This document shows, in pieces, positions 29,104 to 37,059 of a stretch of 64,000 bases of DNA. Each line of letters starts with the position of its first letter. Position 1 is the stretch's first letter. The notes below the pieces were generated by a model. It was not told the DNA's origin and did not search any database. It saw only the letters and a list, made by a program, of their open reading frames with translations. The DNA is taken from NCBI GenBank assembly GCA_046349515.1, contig JAXMCE010000007.1, positions 1-64,000 on the forward strand, in the 5' to 3' direction. The stretch comes from JBGPGW01 sp046349515. GTDB lineage: Bacteria > Pseudomonadota > Alphaproteobacteria > CADEGL01. Made by a program: the position numbers and the translations under genes.

Positions 29104-29130
29104 CATGCTTCGACAAGCTCAGCATGAGGG
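29104..29130. repeat. Dispersed REP-like inverted repeat, partly decayed
   Basis: CATGCT-TCGACAAGCTC-AGCATGAGGG lies between a luciferase-like gene and a YkgJ-type gene. The unit matches the palindrome at 35391-35425 (CTCATGCT...AGCATGAG) with changes in one arm. Elements of this form are widespread between genes in alphaproteobacteria. Confidence 0.6.
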
Positions 29131-29183
29131 CCGCCTCACGCTTCAATGAGGGGGTGCGCTAGTCTGGCTCCGTCCTAAGATCC

Positions 29184-29549
29184 TCAGAGCCCGCCGATGC
29201 TTTTGGCCTTGTGGAAGACGCAGGACGGCGTCTTGGTGCTGGCCTCGAAGTTGCGGCAGTGCTCGGGCCGCTGCTCATAGGCCGTGCAGCGACCGTCGCG
29301 GCCGAGTTTGGGGCAATTGAGCGTCCAGGACACGTAGCGCTTACCGTCGATGCGGTAGTCGCGCTCGATCTCGACCGGCTGGAACGGCAGGTCGTGGCGG
29401 ACCATGTAGTCGTGGACCGCGCGCACGCCGTCGGCTTCCGGGAAGAGCAGCGTGCCGTCCTTCGCCGTCACGTCGTCGTCCCTGTCGCTCGTGAGCACGA
29501 GGCCCCGGCAGCAGTAACCCGCATCGGGGCAGATGTTGCAGAGACTCAT
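29184..29549 (-). CDS. YkgJ family cysteine-cluster protein
   Basis: A 121-residue protein with the zinc/iron-chelating cysteine cluster. The pattern starts MSLCNICPDAGYCCRG (Cys at 4, 7, 13 and 14), continues with NCPKLGRDGRCTAYEQRPEHCRNFEA and ends with a further Cys in TPSCVF. The RCTAYEQRPxxC segment is diagnostic. The role is unknown; the cluster probably binds a metal. It is followed leftward by the REP-like repeat and preceded by the glnA terminator region. Confidence 0.82.
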   Translation of the reverse strand: MSLCNICPDAGYCCRGLVLTSDRDDDVTAKDGTLLFPEADGVRAVHDYMVRHDLPFQPVEIERDYRIDGKRYVSWTLNCPKLGRDGRCTAYEQRPEHCRNFEASTKTPSCVFHKAKSIGGL

Positions 29550-29627
29550 GCGGTCGACCTCGCTTGGCTGCTCGTGTTGCGCCGCTGAGTTATCGGCGCC
29601 TTGTGCGTGAGATGCAATCCGTCTCGA

Positions 29628-29662
29628 CGCAAGAAAACGGGCCGCCCCGAGGGGCGGCCCGT
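29628..29662 (-). terminator. Rho-independent terminator of glnA
   Basis: On the minus strand a 12-bp stem ACGGGCCGCCCC/GGGGCGGCCCGT with a tight loop is followed by TTTTCTTGCG. It lies 28 bases after the glnA stop codon. Confidence 0.83.
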
Positions 29663-29689
29663 CGCTTCCGCTGTCGGTCCGCGCGGAGG

Positions 29690-31096
29690 TCAGACCGAAT
29701 AGTACATCTGGTACTCGATCGGGTGCGGGGTGTGCTCGAAGGCGTAGACCTCTTCCATCTTGAGCGCCATGTAGGAGTCGATGAGGTCGTCGGAGAACAC
29801 ATCGCCCTTCTTCAGGAACGCGCGGTCCGCATCGAGCGCGGCCAGGGCCTCGCGGAGCGAGCCGCACACCGTCGGCACGTTCTTCAACTCCTCCGGCGGC
29901 AGGTCGTAGAGGTTCTTGTCCATCGGGTCGCCCGGATGGATGCGGTTCTCGATCCCGTCGATCCCGGCCATGAGCAGCGCGGCATAGCCGAAATAGGGAT
30001 TGGCGGCGGGATCGGGGAAGCGCACCTCGACGCGCTTGCCCTTGGGGCTCGCGACATAGGGGATGCGGCAGGAGGCCGAGCGGTTGCGCGCGGAGTAGGC
30101 GAGCAGCACCGGCGCCTCGAAGCCGGGGATCAAGCGCTTGTAGCTGTTCGTCGTCGGGTTGGTGAAGGCGTTGATCGCGCGCGCATGCTTGATGACGCCG
30201 CCGATGTAGTAGAGCGCCGTGTCCGAGAGATCGGCGTAGCCGGAGCCCGCGAAGAGCGGCTTGCCCGCCTTCCAGATCGATTGGTGCAAGTGCATGCCCG
30301 AACCGTTGTCGCCCTTGATGGGCTTCGGCATGAAGGTCGCGGTTTTGCCGTAGTTGTCCGCCACCATGTGCACGCAATACTTGTAGATCTGCATGGCGTC
30401 GGCCGACTTCACGAGCGTCGAGAACTTGATGCCAAGCTCGTGCTGGGACGGCGCCACCTCGTGGTGGTGCTTCTCGACCTCGACCCCCATCTCCTTGATG
30501 AAAGAGAGCATCTCGGCGCGGAGGTCGGAGCCGCCATCGATCGGCGGCACGGGGAAGTAGCCGCCCTTGATGGGCGCCCGGTGGCCCTTGTTGCCGAGCT
30601 CGTATTCCTTGCCGCTGTTCCAGGGGCTCTCCTCGGAATCGAGTTTGACGAAGCTGCCGTTCATCTGGACGTCGAATCGCGCGTCGTCGAAGACGAAGAA
30701 CTCGGCCTCGGGCCCGAAATACGCCGTGTCGCCGATGCCGGATGCCTTGAGATAGGTTTCCGCGCGCTTCGCGACCGAGCGCGGGTCGCGGCTGTAGGCC
30801 TGGCCCGTCGAGGGCTCGATCACGTCGCAGACGACGATGAGGCTCGGCTGCGCCGCGAAGGGATCCATGACGGCCGAGGAAGGGTCGGGCATCAGGATCA
30901 TGTCCGACTCGTTGATCGCCTTCCATCCGGCGATCGAGGAGCCGTCGAACATGATGCCGTCGGCGAAGGCCGCCTCATCCATGGTCTCGACCGCTTGCGC
31001 CGTGTGCTGCCACTTGCCGCGCGGATCGGTGAAGCGCAGGTCGACATACTTCACCTGATTGTCCTTGATCATCTTCATCACTTTGTCGGTGGCCAT
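29690..31096 (-). CDS. glnA: Type I glutamine synthetase
   Basis: Central ammonia-assimilating enzyme of 468 residues making glutamine from glutamate, ammonia and ATP. Family signatures include DPSSAVMDPFAAQPSL, the FFVFDDARFD segment, the catalytic NGSGMHLHQS block, and NLYDLPPEEL, whose Tyr is the adenylylation site used by GlnE. Length and the adenylylation motif identify the GS I-beta type. It sits 55 bases downstream of glnB, the classical alphaproteobacterial glnBA operon. Confidence 0.97.
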   Translation of the reverse strand: MATDKVMKMIKDNQVKYVDLRFTDPRGKWQHTAQAVETMDEAAFADGIMFDGSSIAGWKAINESDMILMPDPSSAVMDPFAAQPSLIVVCDVIEPSTGQAYSRDPRSVAKRAETYLKASGIGDTAYFGPEAEFFVFDDARFDVQMNGSFVKLDSEESPWNSGKEYELGNKGHRAPIKGGYFPVPPIDGGSDLRAEMLSFIKEMGVEVEKHHHEVAPSQHELGIKFSTLVKSADAMQIYKYCVHMVADNYGKTATFMPKPIKGDNGSGMHLHQSIWKAGKPLFAGSGYADLSDTALYYIGGVIKHARAINAFTNPTTNSYKRLIPGFEAPVLLAYSARNRSASCRIPYVASPKGKRVEVRFPDPAANPYFGYAALLMAGIDGIENRIHPGDPMDKNLYDLPPEELKNVPTVCGSLREALAALDADRAFLKKGDVFSDDLIDSYMALKMEEVYAFEHTPHPIEYQMYYSV

Positions 31097-31151
31097 GGCA
31101 CGGCTCCTTATGGCTGGTCGAATGGAAATCGTTCGGGTGGTGCGTCGTCTC

Positions 31152-31490
31152 TCAGATGGCGTCGGGCCCGCGTTCGCCCGTGCGGATTCGGATCACTTCC
31201 TCGACGGGAATCACGAAGATCTTGCCGTCGCCGATGCGCCCGGTGTTGGCGGCGTTCTGGATCGCCTCGATCGCGCGGTCGACGAGCGAGTCCTCGAGCA
31301 CGACCTCGATCTTCACCTTGGGCAGGAAGTCGACCACGTACTCGGCCCCGCGATAGAGCTCGGTATGGCCCTTCTGCCGGCCGAATCCCTTGACCTCGGT
31401 GACGGTCAGCCCCTTCAAGCCCACTTCGTTCAGCGCCTCCTTCACTTCCTCGAGCTTGAACGGCTTGATGATGGCTTCGATCTTCTTCAT
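31152..31490 (-). CDS. glnB: Nitrogen regulatory protein PII
   Basis: Small signal protein of 112 residues that senses 2-oxoglutarate and ATP/ADP and controls GS adenylylation and the Ntr system. The uridylylation site is Tyr51 in GHTELYRGAEYVVDF, and the C-terminal GRIGDGKIFV and RTGERGPDAI are canonical. The ATG at 31490 has a GAGCGGAC-type site upstream. It precedes glnA on the same strand. I looked for a sigma54 (TGGC-N7-TTGC) promoter upstream and did not find a convincing one. Confidence 0.97.
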   Translation of the reverse strand: MKKIEAIIKPFKLEEVKEALNEVGLKGLTVTEVKGFGRQKGHTELYRGAEYVVDFLPKVKIEVVLEDSLVDRAIEAIQNAANTGRIGDGKIFVIPVEEVIRIRTGERGPDAI

Positions 31491-31740
31491 GTCCGCTCCT
31501 CGACGACGGAATGCGCGGGGCCGCTGTGGGTGGGGCGCCGCTTCCAGCCCTCCCATTGCAGGAGCCATGCCACCCCGTCGCCTTCGATTTCCTGCCGAAA
31601 TTCGCGCGGCCCCTGTGGATTCGGGCGTGTACCAGCGGGCGATCTGCACAAACCGTGGGCGGCTGCCGCAAATTTGGGCGGCATGTGGCCGTGGCGGCGG
31701 TCCTGGTGTAGAAGGCGGGGGTGAGCCGAGGGGCGCCCGC

Positions 31741-32907
31741 ATGAAGCCGACCAATCCCATCCTTTCCGCCTACGAGACGTCCGTCTTCGAGGTGATGTCG
31801 CGACTTGCCCGCGAGCACCAGGCGGTCAACCTCGGCCAGGGCTTCCCCGACACGAACGGCCCGGACGACGTGCGGCAATTCGCCGTCAAGGCGACGGAGG
31901 AGGGGCCCAACCAGTATCCGCCCTCGCCCGGCCTGCCCGAGCTCCGCAAGGCGGTGGCGGCCCACGACAAGCGCTTCTACGGCCTCGACCTCGACTGGGA
32001 GCGCGAGGTGATCGTCACCTGCGGGGGAACCGAGGCGCTGGCCTCCTGCTTCTTCGGCTTGATCGAGCCGGGCGACGAGGTCGTGATGTTCGAGCCCGTC
32101 TTCGACACCTACATGCCGGTCGTCAGGCGCGCGGGCGGAATCCCCAAGCTCGTCCGGCTCGAGCCGCCCCACTGGACGATCCCGCGCGAGGAACTGCGCG
32201 CGGCCTTCTCACCGAAGACCAAGCTCATCGTCCTCAACAGCCCGATGAACCCGACGGGCAAGGTGTTCAACGCCGAAGAGCTCCGCACGATCGCCGCTCT
32301 CATGGAGGAGTTCGATACCTATGCCGTGTGCGACGAGGTCTATGAGCACCTGGTCTATGACGGCTTGAAGCACATCCCGCTCATCACGCTGCCGGGCATG
32401 CGGGATCGATGCTTGCGCATCAGCTCGGCCGGCAAGATCTTCTCGCTGACCGGTTGGAAGGTCGGCTGGATCGTCGGGCCCGCGCGCTTGGTGACGCCCG
32501 TCTTCCGCGCGCACCAGGCGATCATCTTCAGCGTGGCGCCGAGCCTCCAGAAGGCGGTCGCCTACGGCCTCGGCAAGGACGATGCGTATTTCGAGACCCT
32601 CGCGTCGGGCATGCAGGCCAAGCGCGACCGATTCGGCGCGGCCTTGAAGCGCGTCGGCTTCGAGGTGTTCCCGACCCACGGCACCTATTTCATCTCGGTC
32701 GACATCCGGCCCATGCGCAAGAACGAGGACGACCTTGCCTTCTGCAAGCGCCTGGTCACCGAGGCGGGCGTCGCGGCCATTCCGCTCTCGGTTCTCTACG
32801 AGGGCGAGCTGCCGCGCCACTACGTGCGCTTCTCCTTCTGCAAGAGCGAGTCGCTCCTGGACGAGGCGGCCAAGAGGCTCGAGCGGTATTTCGCGGGACA
32901 GCACTGA
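31741..32907 (+). CDS. PLP-dependent aminotransferase class I/II
   Basis: Fold-type I aminotransferase of 388 residues. It has NLGQGFPDTNGP at the N-terminus, NSPMNPTGKVF, the DEVYEHLVYD block that contacts the PLP pyridine nitrogen, and the Schiff-base Lys in SSAGKIFSLTGWKVGW. The layout is that of kynurenine/glutamine-K and methionine aminotransferase-like proteins. It is divergent from glnB across about 250 bases, which also hold the glnBA promoter. Substrate not determined. Confidence 0.87.
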   Translation: MKPTNPILSAYETSVFEVMSRLAREHQAVNLGQGFPDTNGPDDVRQFAVKATEEGPNQYPPSPGLPELRKAVAAHDKRFYGLDLDWEREVIVTCGGTEALASCFFGLIEPGDEVVMFEPVFDTYMPVVRRAGGIPKLVRLEPPHWTIPREELRAAFSPKTKLIVLNSPMNPTGKVFNAEELRTIAALMEEFDTYAVCDEVYEHLVYDGLKHIPLITLPGMRDRCLRISSAGKIFSLTGWKVGWIVGPARLVTPVFRAHQAIIFSVAPSLQKAVAYGLGKDDAYFETLASGMQAKRDRFGAALKRVGFEVFPTHGTYFISVDIRPMRKNEDDLAFCKRLVTEAGVAAIPLSVLYEGELPRHYVRFSFCKSESLLDEAAKRLERYFAGQH

Positions 32908-33074
32908 CCCCTCGGCAATGGCGCGGAGGGAGTGCCGAGGCTCCCCGCAAGGGTATTTGCCCGGCCTCGTTCATCCGTGTTAGTCGGAGTCCCGTGGGCT
33001 GGTTGGGGGGCTGCCGGCCTATCGAACGCATTCCAACGACATCGGCCCGCCGGGACTCGCCAGTCGGAGCCCGT

Positions 33075-33983
33075 ATGACCCGATCGAGGTCTTTCCGCGG
33101 TTTCTCTCCAATGTCGCTGAGGCCAGCGATCGTGCTCGCGGCCCTCCTGGGCCTCGCGCGCTCCGTCGCGGCGGTGGCGGCGCCGCCGGTCGCCCCGTCC
33201 GAGCTCGTCGTCGAACGCACGCTCCTCACGGTCGATGCGGGGGACGGCGCCGTTTCCCTCGAGACCTTGATCCTCCGCCCGCCGGGGCCCGGACCGTTCC
33301 CCCTGGCCGTCATCGCCCATGGCGGGACGACGCGGCCCGAGGACCGCGCGCGGTTGAGCCTCGACACCTACCGTGCGCCCGCCGAGGAGTTCGCGCGGCG
33401 CGGCTACGCGACGCTCTTCGCGCTTCGAAGCGGCTACGGCCAGTCGAAAGGGTCCTTCGGCGAGTTCTTCGGCCGGTGCGCGCCCGGCCGACCCGATGCG
33501 ATCGGTCGCACCATTGCCCGCGCCATCCGCGGCATAGTCGAGGCCGGGCGGAAACTGCCTTACGTCGATCCAAACCGGGTGGTTGTCATCGGCCACTCGA
33601 TGGGCGGCCTCGGCGCCGTGTCCATGACGGACGAGCCGGACCTCGCGGCCGTCATCAACTTCGCGGGCGGCTTCGCCTATTTCTCGCCCGACTGCGATCC
33701 GTCCCTCGTCGCCAAGGCCTTCGGCGCGTTCGGCGCCGCGGGTCGCGCGCCAGCGCTTTTCGTCTACTCCGAGAACGACGCTCTCTTCGGCCCCGCCGTC
33801 GCCAAGTCCTTCTTCAACGCCTACACGGGCGCGGGCGGCCGCGGCGAGTTCGTCGCGGCGCCGGCTTATGCCAACAACGGCCATGGCCTTTTCCGCTTGG
33901 CCGCGCAGAAGTGGCGGCCCGCGGTCGACGATTTCCTGAGAAAGAACGGCCTGCCGACCTGGGATTCCCCGCCGGAAGATTGA
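33075..33983 (+). CDS. Secreted alpha/beta hydrolase (dienelactone hydrolase-like)
   Basis: A 302-residue exported serine hydrolase. A signal peptide (AIVLAALLGLARSVAAVAA) precedes LAVIAHGG, the nucleophile elbow is GHSMGG, the acid lies in YSENDALF and the His in NNGHGLF, so the triad is complete. A cysteine pair (RCAPG and DCDPS) may form a disulfide. The ATG at 33075 has CGGAG upstream; an ATG at 33111 nearer the signal peptide is the alternative. Substrate unknown; it converges on the superoxide dismutase gene. Confidence 0.82.
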   Translation: MTRSRSFRGFSPMSLRPAIVLAALLGLARSVAAVAAPPVAPSELVVERTLLTVDAGDGAVSLETLILRPPGPGPFPLAVIAHGGTTRPEDRARLSLDTYRAPAEEFARRGYATLFALRSGYGQSKGSFGEFFGRCAPGRPDAIGRTIARAIRGIVEAGRKLPYVDPNRVVVIGHSMGGLGAVSMTDEPDLAAVINFAGGFAYFSPDCDPSLVAKAFGAFGAAGRAPALFVYSENDALFGPAVAKSFFNAYTGAGGRGEFVAAPAYANNGHGLFRLAAQKWRPAVDDFLRKNGLPTWDSPPED

Positions 33984-34007
33984 AGCCGGCTCTCCCGTCC
34001 AGCCTCC

Positions 34008-34715
34008 CTAGCCGCGCTGGACGGCCGCCTTGTACAGACGCTCGGCGTTCGACCATTTGAAATTGGCCATGACCGCGTCGACATAGGCACCGGCCTTGGC
34101 GCCGTAGTCCATCTGGTAGGCGTGCTCGAACATATCGAGGGCCAGGATCGGCTGGCCTGCGGCGAGGCTCACCGTATGGTCGGGCGCCCATTGGTTGACG
34201 AGGCGCTTGTCATGGGCCGAGTAGGTGAGAAGCACCCAGCCCGAGCCGCCGCCGAGCGCCTTGCCCATGGCATTGAACTCCGCCTGCCAGCGCTCGACGC
34301 TGCCGAAGTCGCGGGCGAGCGCCTCGCGCATCGACGGCGTGATCTCGCCGTTCCCGGCGAGCCCGTCGAAATAGAGCTCATGCAGGATCATGGAGTTGGT
34401 CGCGATCAGCTCCTCGCGCTTCAAGCCGTTGATCGTGAAGCCGGGGGCCTTCGCGAAATCGAGCGCGGCCAGCTGCTCCGCGATCGCATTCAAGCGCTTG
34501 ACCGCGCCCGTGTAGTTGTTCTCGTGGTGGCTCAGGAGAAGCTTTTCCGAGAGGCCTTTGATCGTCTGGGGGTCGAAGGGGAGCGGCTTCACCGCATAGC
34601 TTGGGGGCTTGGCCGGCGCCTGGGCGAGGGCGGTCGTGCCCTCGGCCGCCTGGACAGCGATGGCCGTGGCCCCGGCCGCGTGAAGAAAACGCCGCCGATT
34701 CAAGGTGAGGACCAT
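34008..34715 (-). CDS. sodB: Fe/Mn superoxide dismutase with Tat signal peptide
   Basis: Superoxide dismutase of 235 residues. The N-terminus LNRRRFLHAAG is a twin-arginine (Tat) signal, so the folded metalloenzyme is exported, unlike cytosolic SodB. Metal ligands are His63 in LLLSHHENNY, His112 in MILHELYF, and Asp194 and His198 in LALDMFEHAY. The usual DVWEHAYY block reads DMFEHAYQ, so a conserved Trp is Phe, and a few residues are missing after the first ligand His compared with SodB. The end is complete. Its symbol is by family only. It pairs functionally with the periplasmic Cu/Zn enzyme at 59.5 kb. Confidence 0.85.
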   Translation of the reverse strand: MVLTLNRRRFLHAAGATAIAVQAAEGTTALAQAPAKPPSYAVKPLPFDPQTIKGLSEKLLLSHHENNYTGAVKRLNAIAEQLAALDFAKAPGFTINGLKREELIATNSMILHELYFDGLAGNGEITPSMREALARDFGSVERWQAEFNAMGKALGGGSGWVLLTYSAHDKRLVNQWAPDHTVSLAAGQPILALDMFEHAYQMDYGAKAGAYVDAVMANFKWSNAERLYKAAVQRG

Positions 34716-34850
34716 GGGAAACTCCTCTTTTTCGCCGTCTCTAATCGGTTTGTTAACGTGGGAGTGTGACGTTTAGGCGCGCGGAGGCAAGCCCGCTTGG
34801 GCTGTCGCTTGCGCGCTCCCCCGGGCCCGACTAAATATCGGGCACCTGTG

Positions 34851-34927
34851 GTGCCCATAGCTCAGCTGGTTAGAGCGCCTGACTGTGGCTCAGGAGGTCG
34901 CCGGTTCAAATCCGGTTGGGCACCCCA
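34851..34927 (+). tRNA. tRNA-His (anticodon GTG)
   Basis: A complete cloverleaf: acceptor GTGCCCA/TGGGCAC, D arm, anticodon stem CCTGA/TCAGG with loop CTGTGGC (anticodon GTG), T arm GCCGG-TTCAAAT-CCGGT, discriminator C and an encoded CCA. The base before position 1 is G (34850), which supplies the G-1:C73 pair characteristic of tRNA-His. Confidence 0.97.
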
Positions 34928-35021
34928 GTTTTTCTTCGCGAAGCGGCCCGCCGGTCGCCTCCGGTCCCAGCACCATCCTCACGACCGCGCGGCCGACCGC
35001 TTCAAGCCAATGGGGGACACC

Positions 35022-35354
35022 ATGCCGATGCGCACGACCGCCGCGCTTGCCTTGGTTCTGATGGCACTTGCGGCCTGCAAGACGACCGAAGGGGCCCAGC
35101 AATCCGCCAACAAGATCGCCGACGGGGTCAAGGCCTGCGCGGCGAGCTACGACAGCAAGTGGGAATCGATGGCCTATGACCGGCTCGATGCCGCGGGCGG
35201 CAAGGCGACCTCGACCGTGACCGACGGCATCCGTACGGCGATCACCAATTTCGTGAACGACGCGAAGGGCATCTCCGCGGATGTGAAGACGAACCTGATC
35301 AGCCAGCAGCTGCCGACCTTCATCTCCTGCCTCCAGGGCAGGTTCCCGGCCTAA
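35022..35354 (+). CDS. Small secreted lipoprotein
   Basis: A 110-residue protein with a lipobox at the N-terminus (ALVLMALAAC, cleavage before Cys19), so it is probably a lipid-anchored periplasmic or outer-membrane protein. The mature part is mostly helical with two further Cys (VKACAAS and FISCLQG) that could form a disulfide. No family is recognised. GGGGG lies 6 bases before the ATG. It is downstream of tRNA-His and followed by a strong palindrome at 35391-35425. Confidence 0.72.
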   Translation: MPMRTTAALALVLMALAACKTTEGAQQSANKIADGVKACAASYDSKWESMAYDRLDAAGGKATSTVTDGIRTAITNFVNDAKGISADVKTNLISQQLPTFISCLQGRFPA

Positions 35355-35390
35355 GCCGCATCGGGGTTGCGCGGACGGTTGTGACGCGAC

Positions 35391-35425
35391 GACCCTCATG
35401 CTCCGGCAGGCTCAGCATGAGGGTC
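35391..35425. repeat. REP-like palindrome (12-bp perfect stem)
   Basis: GACCCTCATGCT and AGCATGAGGGTC form a perfect 12-bp stem around an 11-base loop. The following bases (TCATCCTGAGCCTGTCGA, 35440-35457) resemble other alphaproteobacterial REP units. The unit matches a decayed copy at 29104-29130. It may also end transcription of the upstream lipoprotein gene. Confidence 0.68.
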
Positions 35426-35576
35426 CTTTCCTCGACGGCTCATCCTGAGCCTGTCGACCTGCCTTCGCCGAAGCCGAGCCGCTTCGGCTTCGCGCAGGCA
35501 GGAGGACGAGGCCGGGTTCCCACGTCGATGACAATCGAGACGCGGCGACCGCCTTGCGGTCAGTCGCACCGCCGCG

Positions 35577-36086
35577 TCACTTGCACTTCGCGACCTTGGC
35601 GCGCTCGGTCTCCCACACGGCGCCGACCGGGCCGCCCTGGGCGATCGTCTTCCAATCTTGCGCCGTCGCCATGGCGTTGAGCCCGGTGACCGCGGCCGTG
35701 CACTGGTCGCGCGAATAGGCCTCGACGCTCCGGAGCGCGTCGTCATTGGCCGAGCGGTCGTTCTTGTCGCGCATCGCGGCCCCGCGCCCCGGGTAGAGGC
35801 GCTCGAAGACGGCGATCGTCCGCTTGTCGAGGGCATCGAGCTCCTTCCCATAACTCTTCTCGAAGGTGCCGATCGCGACGGTGGCCTGCTGTTTCAGCTG
35901 CGGATAGCGGCGCACGCAGATTCCGGCAGTCTGGGCGAGGCCGAAGGTATAGACGCTCAGGAGCACGTCTCTCAGCTCCGAATCGCTCATGCACACGGCC
36001 GGCGCGCGTTGGGCGCGCGCCTGCACCGCGCCGAGGAGCACGCCGAGCGCGACTGCGACGGCGACAGCGCGCATCACCCGCGGCAA
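35577..36086 (-). CDS. Hypothetical secreted protein, Cys-containing
   Basis: A 169-residue exported protein with a signal peptide (AVAVAVALGVLLGAVQARA). The mature protein is helical and has Cys at the start (AVCMSD), in AGICVRRYP, in RDQCTAA and at the C-terminus (AKCK), which suggests two disulfides. No family is recognised. Start at 36086 or the ATG four codons later are both compatible with the signal peptide. Confidence 0.7.
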   Translation of the reverse strand: MPRVMRAVAVAVALGVLLGAVQARAQRAPAVCMSDSELRDVLLSVYTFGLAQTAGICVRRYPQLKQQATVAIGTFEKSYGKELDALDKRTIAVFERLYPGRGAAMRDKNDRSANDDALRSVEAYSRDQCTAAVTGLNAMATAQDWKTIAQGGPVGAVWETERAKVAKCK

Positions 36087-36129
36087 GGTCGCCGCGGCGC
36101 CTGTCCCACGGCAGGGGGGCAGGGCGTTC

Positions 36130-36381
36130 CTAGCGATTTTTGATGATCCGGTAGCCGATCAGGAGGACCACCGAGCCCGCGACGGCAACGAGGATGCTCT
36201 GGAAATTGAGTCCGGACACTTCGCCGAAGCCGAGCGCCGTGCTGATGAAACCGCCGATCACCGCGCCGACGACGCCGATGAGAATAGTCACGAAGAAGCC
36301 GCCGGGGTCGTCGCCTGGCATGATGAACTTCGCGATGGCGCCGGCGATGAGCCCCAGCACGATCCACGACACGATACCCAT
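36130..36381 (-). CDS. GlsB/YeaQ/YmgE family membrane stress protein
   Basis: An 83-residue protein of three hydrophobic segments: IVSWIVLGLIAGAIAKFIMPG, VTILIGVVGAVIGGFIS and ILVAVAGSVVLLIGYRIIKNR. This is the transglycosylase-associated/YeaQ family pattern, with Gly-rich helices. Function is poorly known; expression often follows acid or general stress. GGAGAA lies 8 bases before the ATG. Confidence 0.88.
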   Translation of the reverse strand: MGIVSWIVLGLIAGAIAKFIMPGDDPGGFFVTILIGVVGAVIGGFISTALGFGEVSGLNFQSILVAVAGSVVLLIGYRIIKNR

Positions 36382-36446
36382 GGGCGTTCTCCTTTCTCCA
36401 GCAATGCGCCATCGTCCGGGCCCGCCGCCCGGACGTCAACGGGCGA

Positions 36447-36947
36447 TCAAGGCTCCAAATGGTGCATGGGCCCGCGCAGCTCTTCGGGCGTGATGCGGCC
36501 GTCCTTGTTGGCATCCAGTGCGTTGAACAACCGCTCGCTCTCCGCGTCCCACTCGGCCTTGGAGATCTTGCCGCTCCCGCTCGTGTTGATGCGCCGGAAC
36601 CGCGCTTCGCGCATGGCTCTTGTCTGGGGCGACATGGTGGTGCCCCGCGGTCCCTGCACCGCCATGTACTCCTCATGGTCGATGACGCCGTCGTGGTTCT
36701 TGTCGAGCATCGCGAATTGATCGTCACGGTGCTGCATGAATTCGGCGCGGCTGATGACGCCGTCCTTGTCGCGGTCGAGGCGCTGGAACAGCGTGTTGCC
36801 CCCGCCGATCGGGGTGAAGGCGGGAAACGCTTGCGCGAGCGCATCGCCCGCCGAGAGAGCGGCGATGATGATGAGCGCGAGGCCCATGGCGATGGGCGGC
36901 CGCGAAAGGGAGAAGCGGGGCGGGACGGGGCGCGCGAACTGATCCAT
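36447..36947 (-). CDS. Secreted EF-hand calcium-binding protein
   Basis: A 166-residue protein with a hydrophobic signal segment (GLALIIIAALSAGDALA) and four EF-hand-like loops: DRDKDGVISRAEF, DKNHDGVIDHEEY, NTSGSGKISKAEW and DANKDGRITPEEL. Loops 1, 2 and 4 have the Asp/Asn-x-Asp-x-Asp/Asn-Gly pattern with a Glu at position 12, so they should bind Ca2+; loop 3 begins with Asn and is probably weak. Role unknown. Start at 36947 is the ATG nearest the signal segment. Confidence 0.8.
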   Translation of the reverse strand: MDQFARPVPPRFSLSRPPIAMGLALIIIAALSAGDALAQAFPAFTPIGGGNTLFQRLDRDKDGVISRAEFMQHRDDQFAMLDKNHDGVIDHEEYMAVQGPRGTTMSPQTRAMREARFRRINTSGSGKISKAEWDAESERLFNALDANKDGRITPEELRGPMHHLEP

Positions 36948-37059
36948 GACGGTGTGTCCGACTGAGGATGGTCTCGTGTGGGCCGAGGCGAGCCCCCGCG
37001 GCCCTTGTAATGTCCCGGAACAGGCGGGCCGAGGCAACCGCTAATCCGCCCGCGCCCGC

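Noticed and set aside
31491..31740. Sigma54 promoter for glnB
   Set aside because: No TGGC-N7-TTGC pair with correct spacing was found; TGGTACAC-type matches were too poor to report.
33996..34023. 8-bp inverted repeat CGTCCAGC/GCTGGACG between convergent hydrolase and superoxide dismutase genes as a terminator
   Set aside because: No U-tract follows on either strand and the stem overlaps the end of the dismutase gene, so it may be chance.
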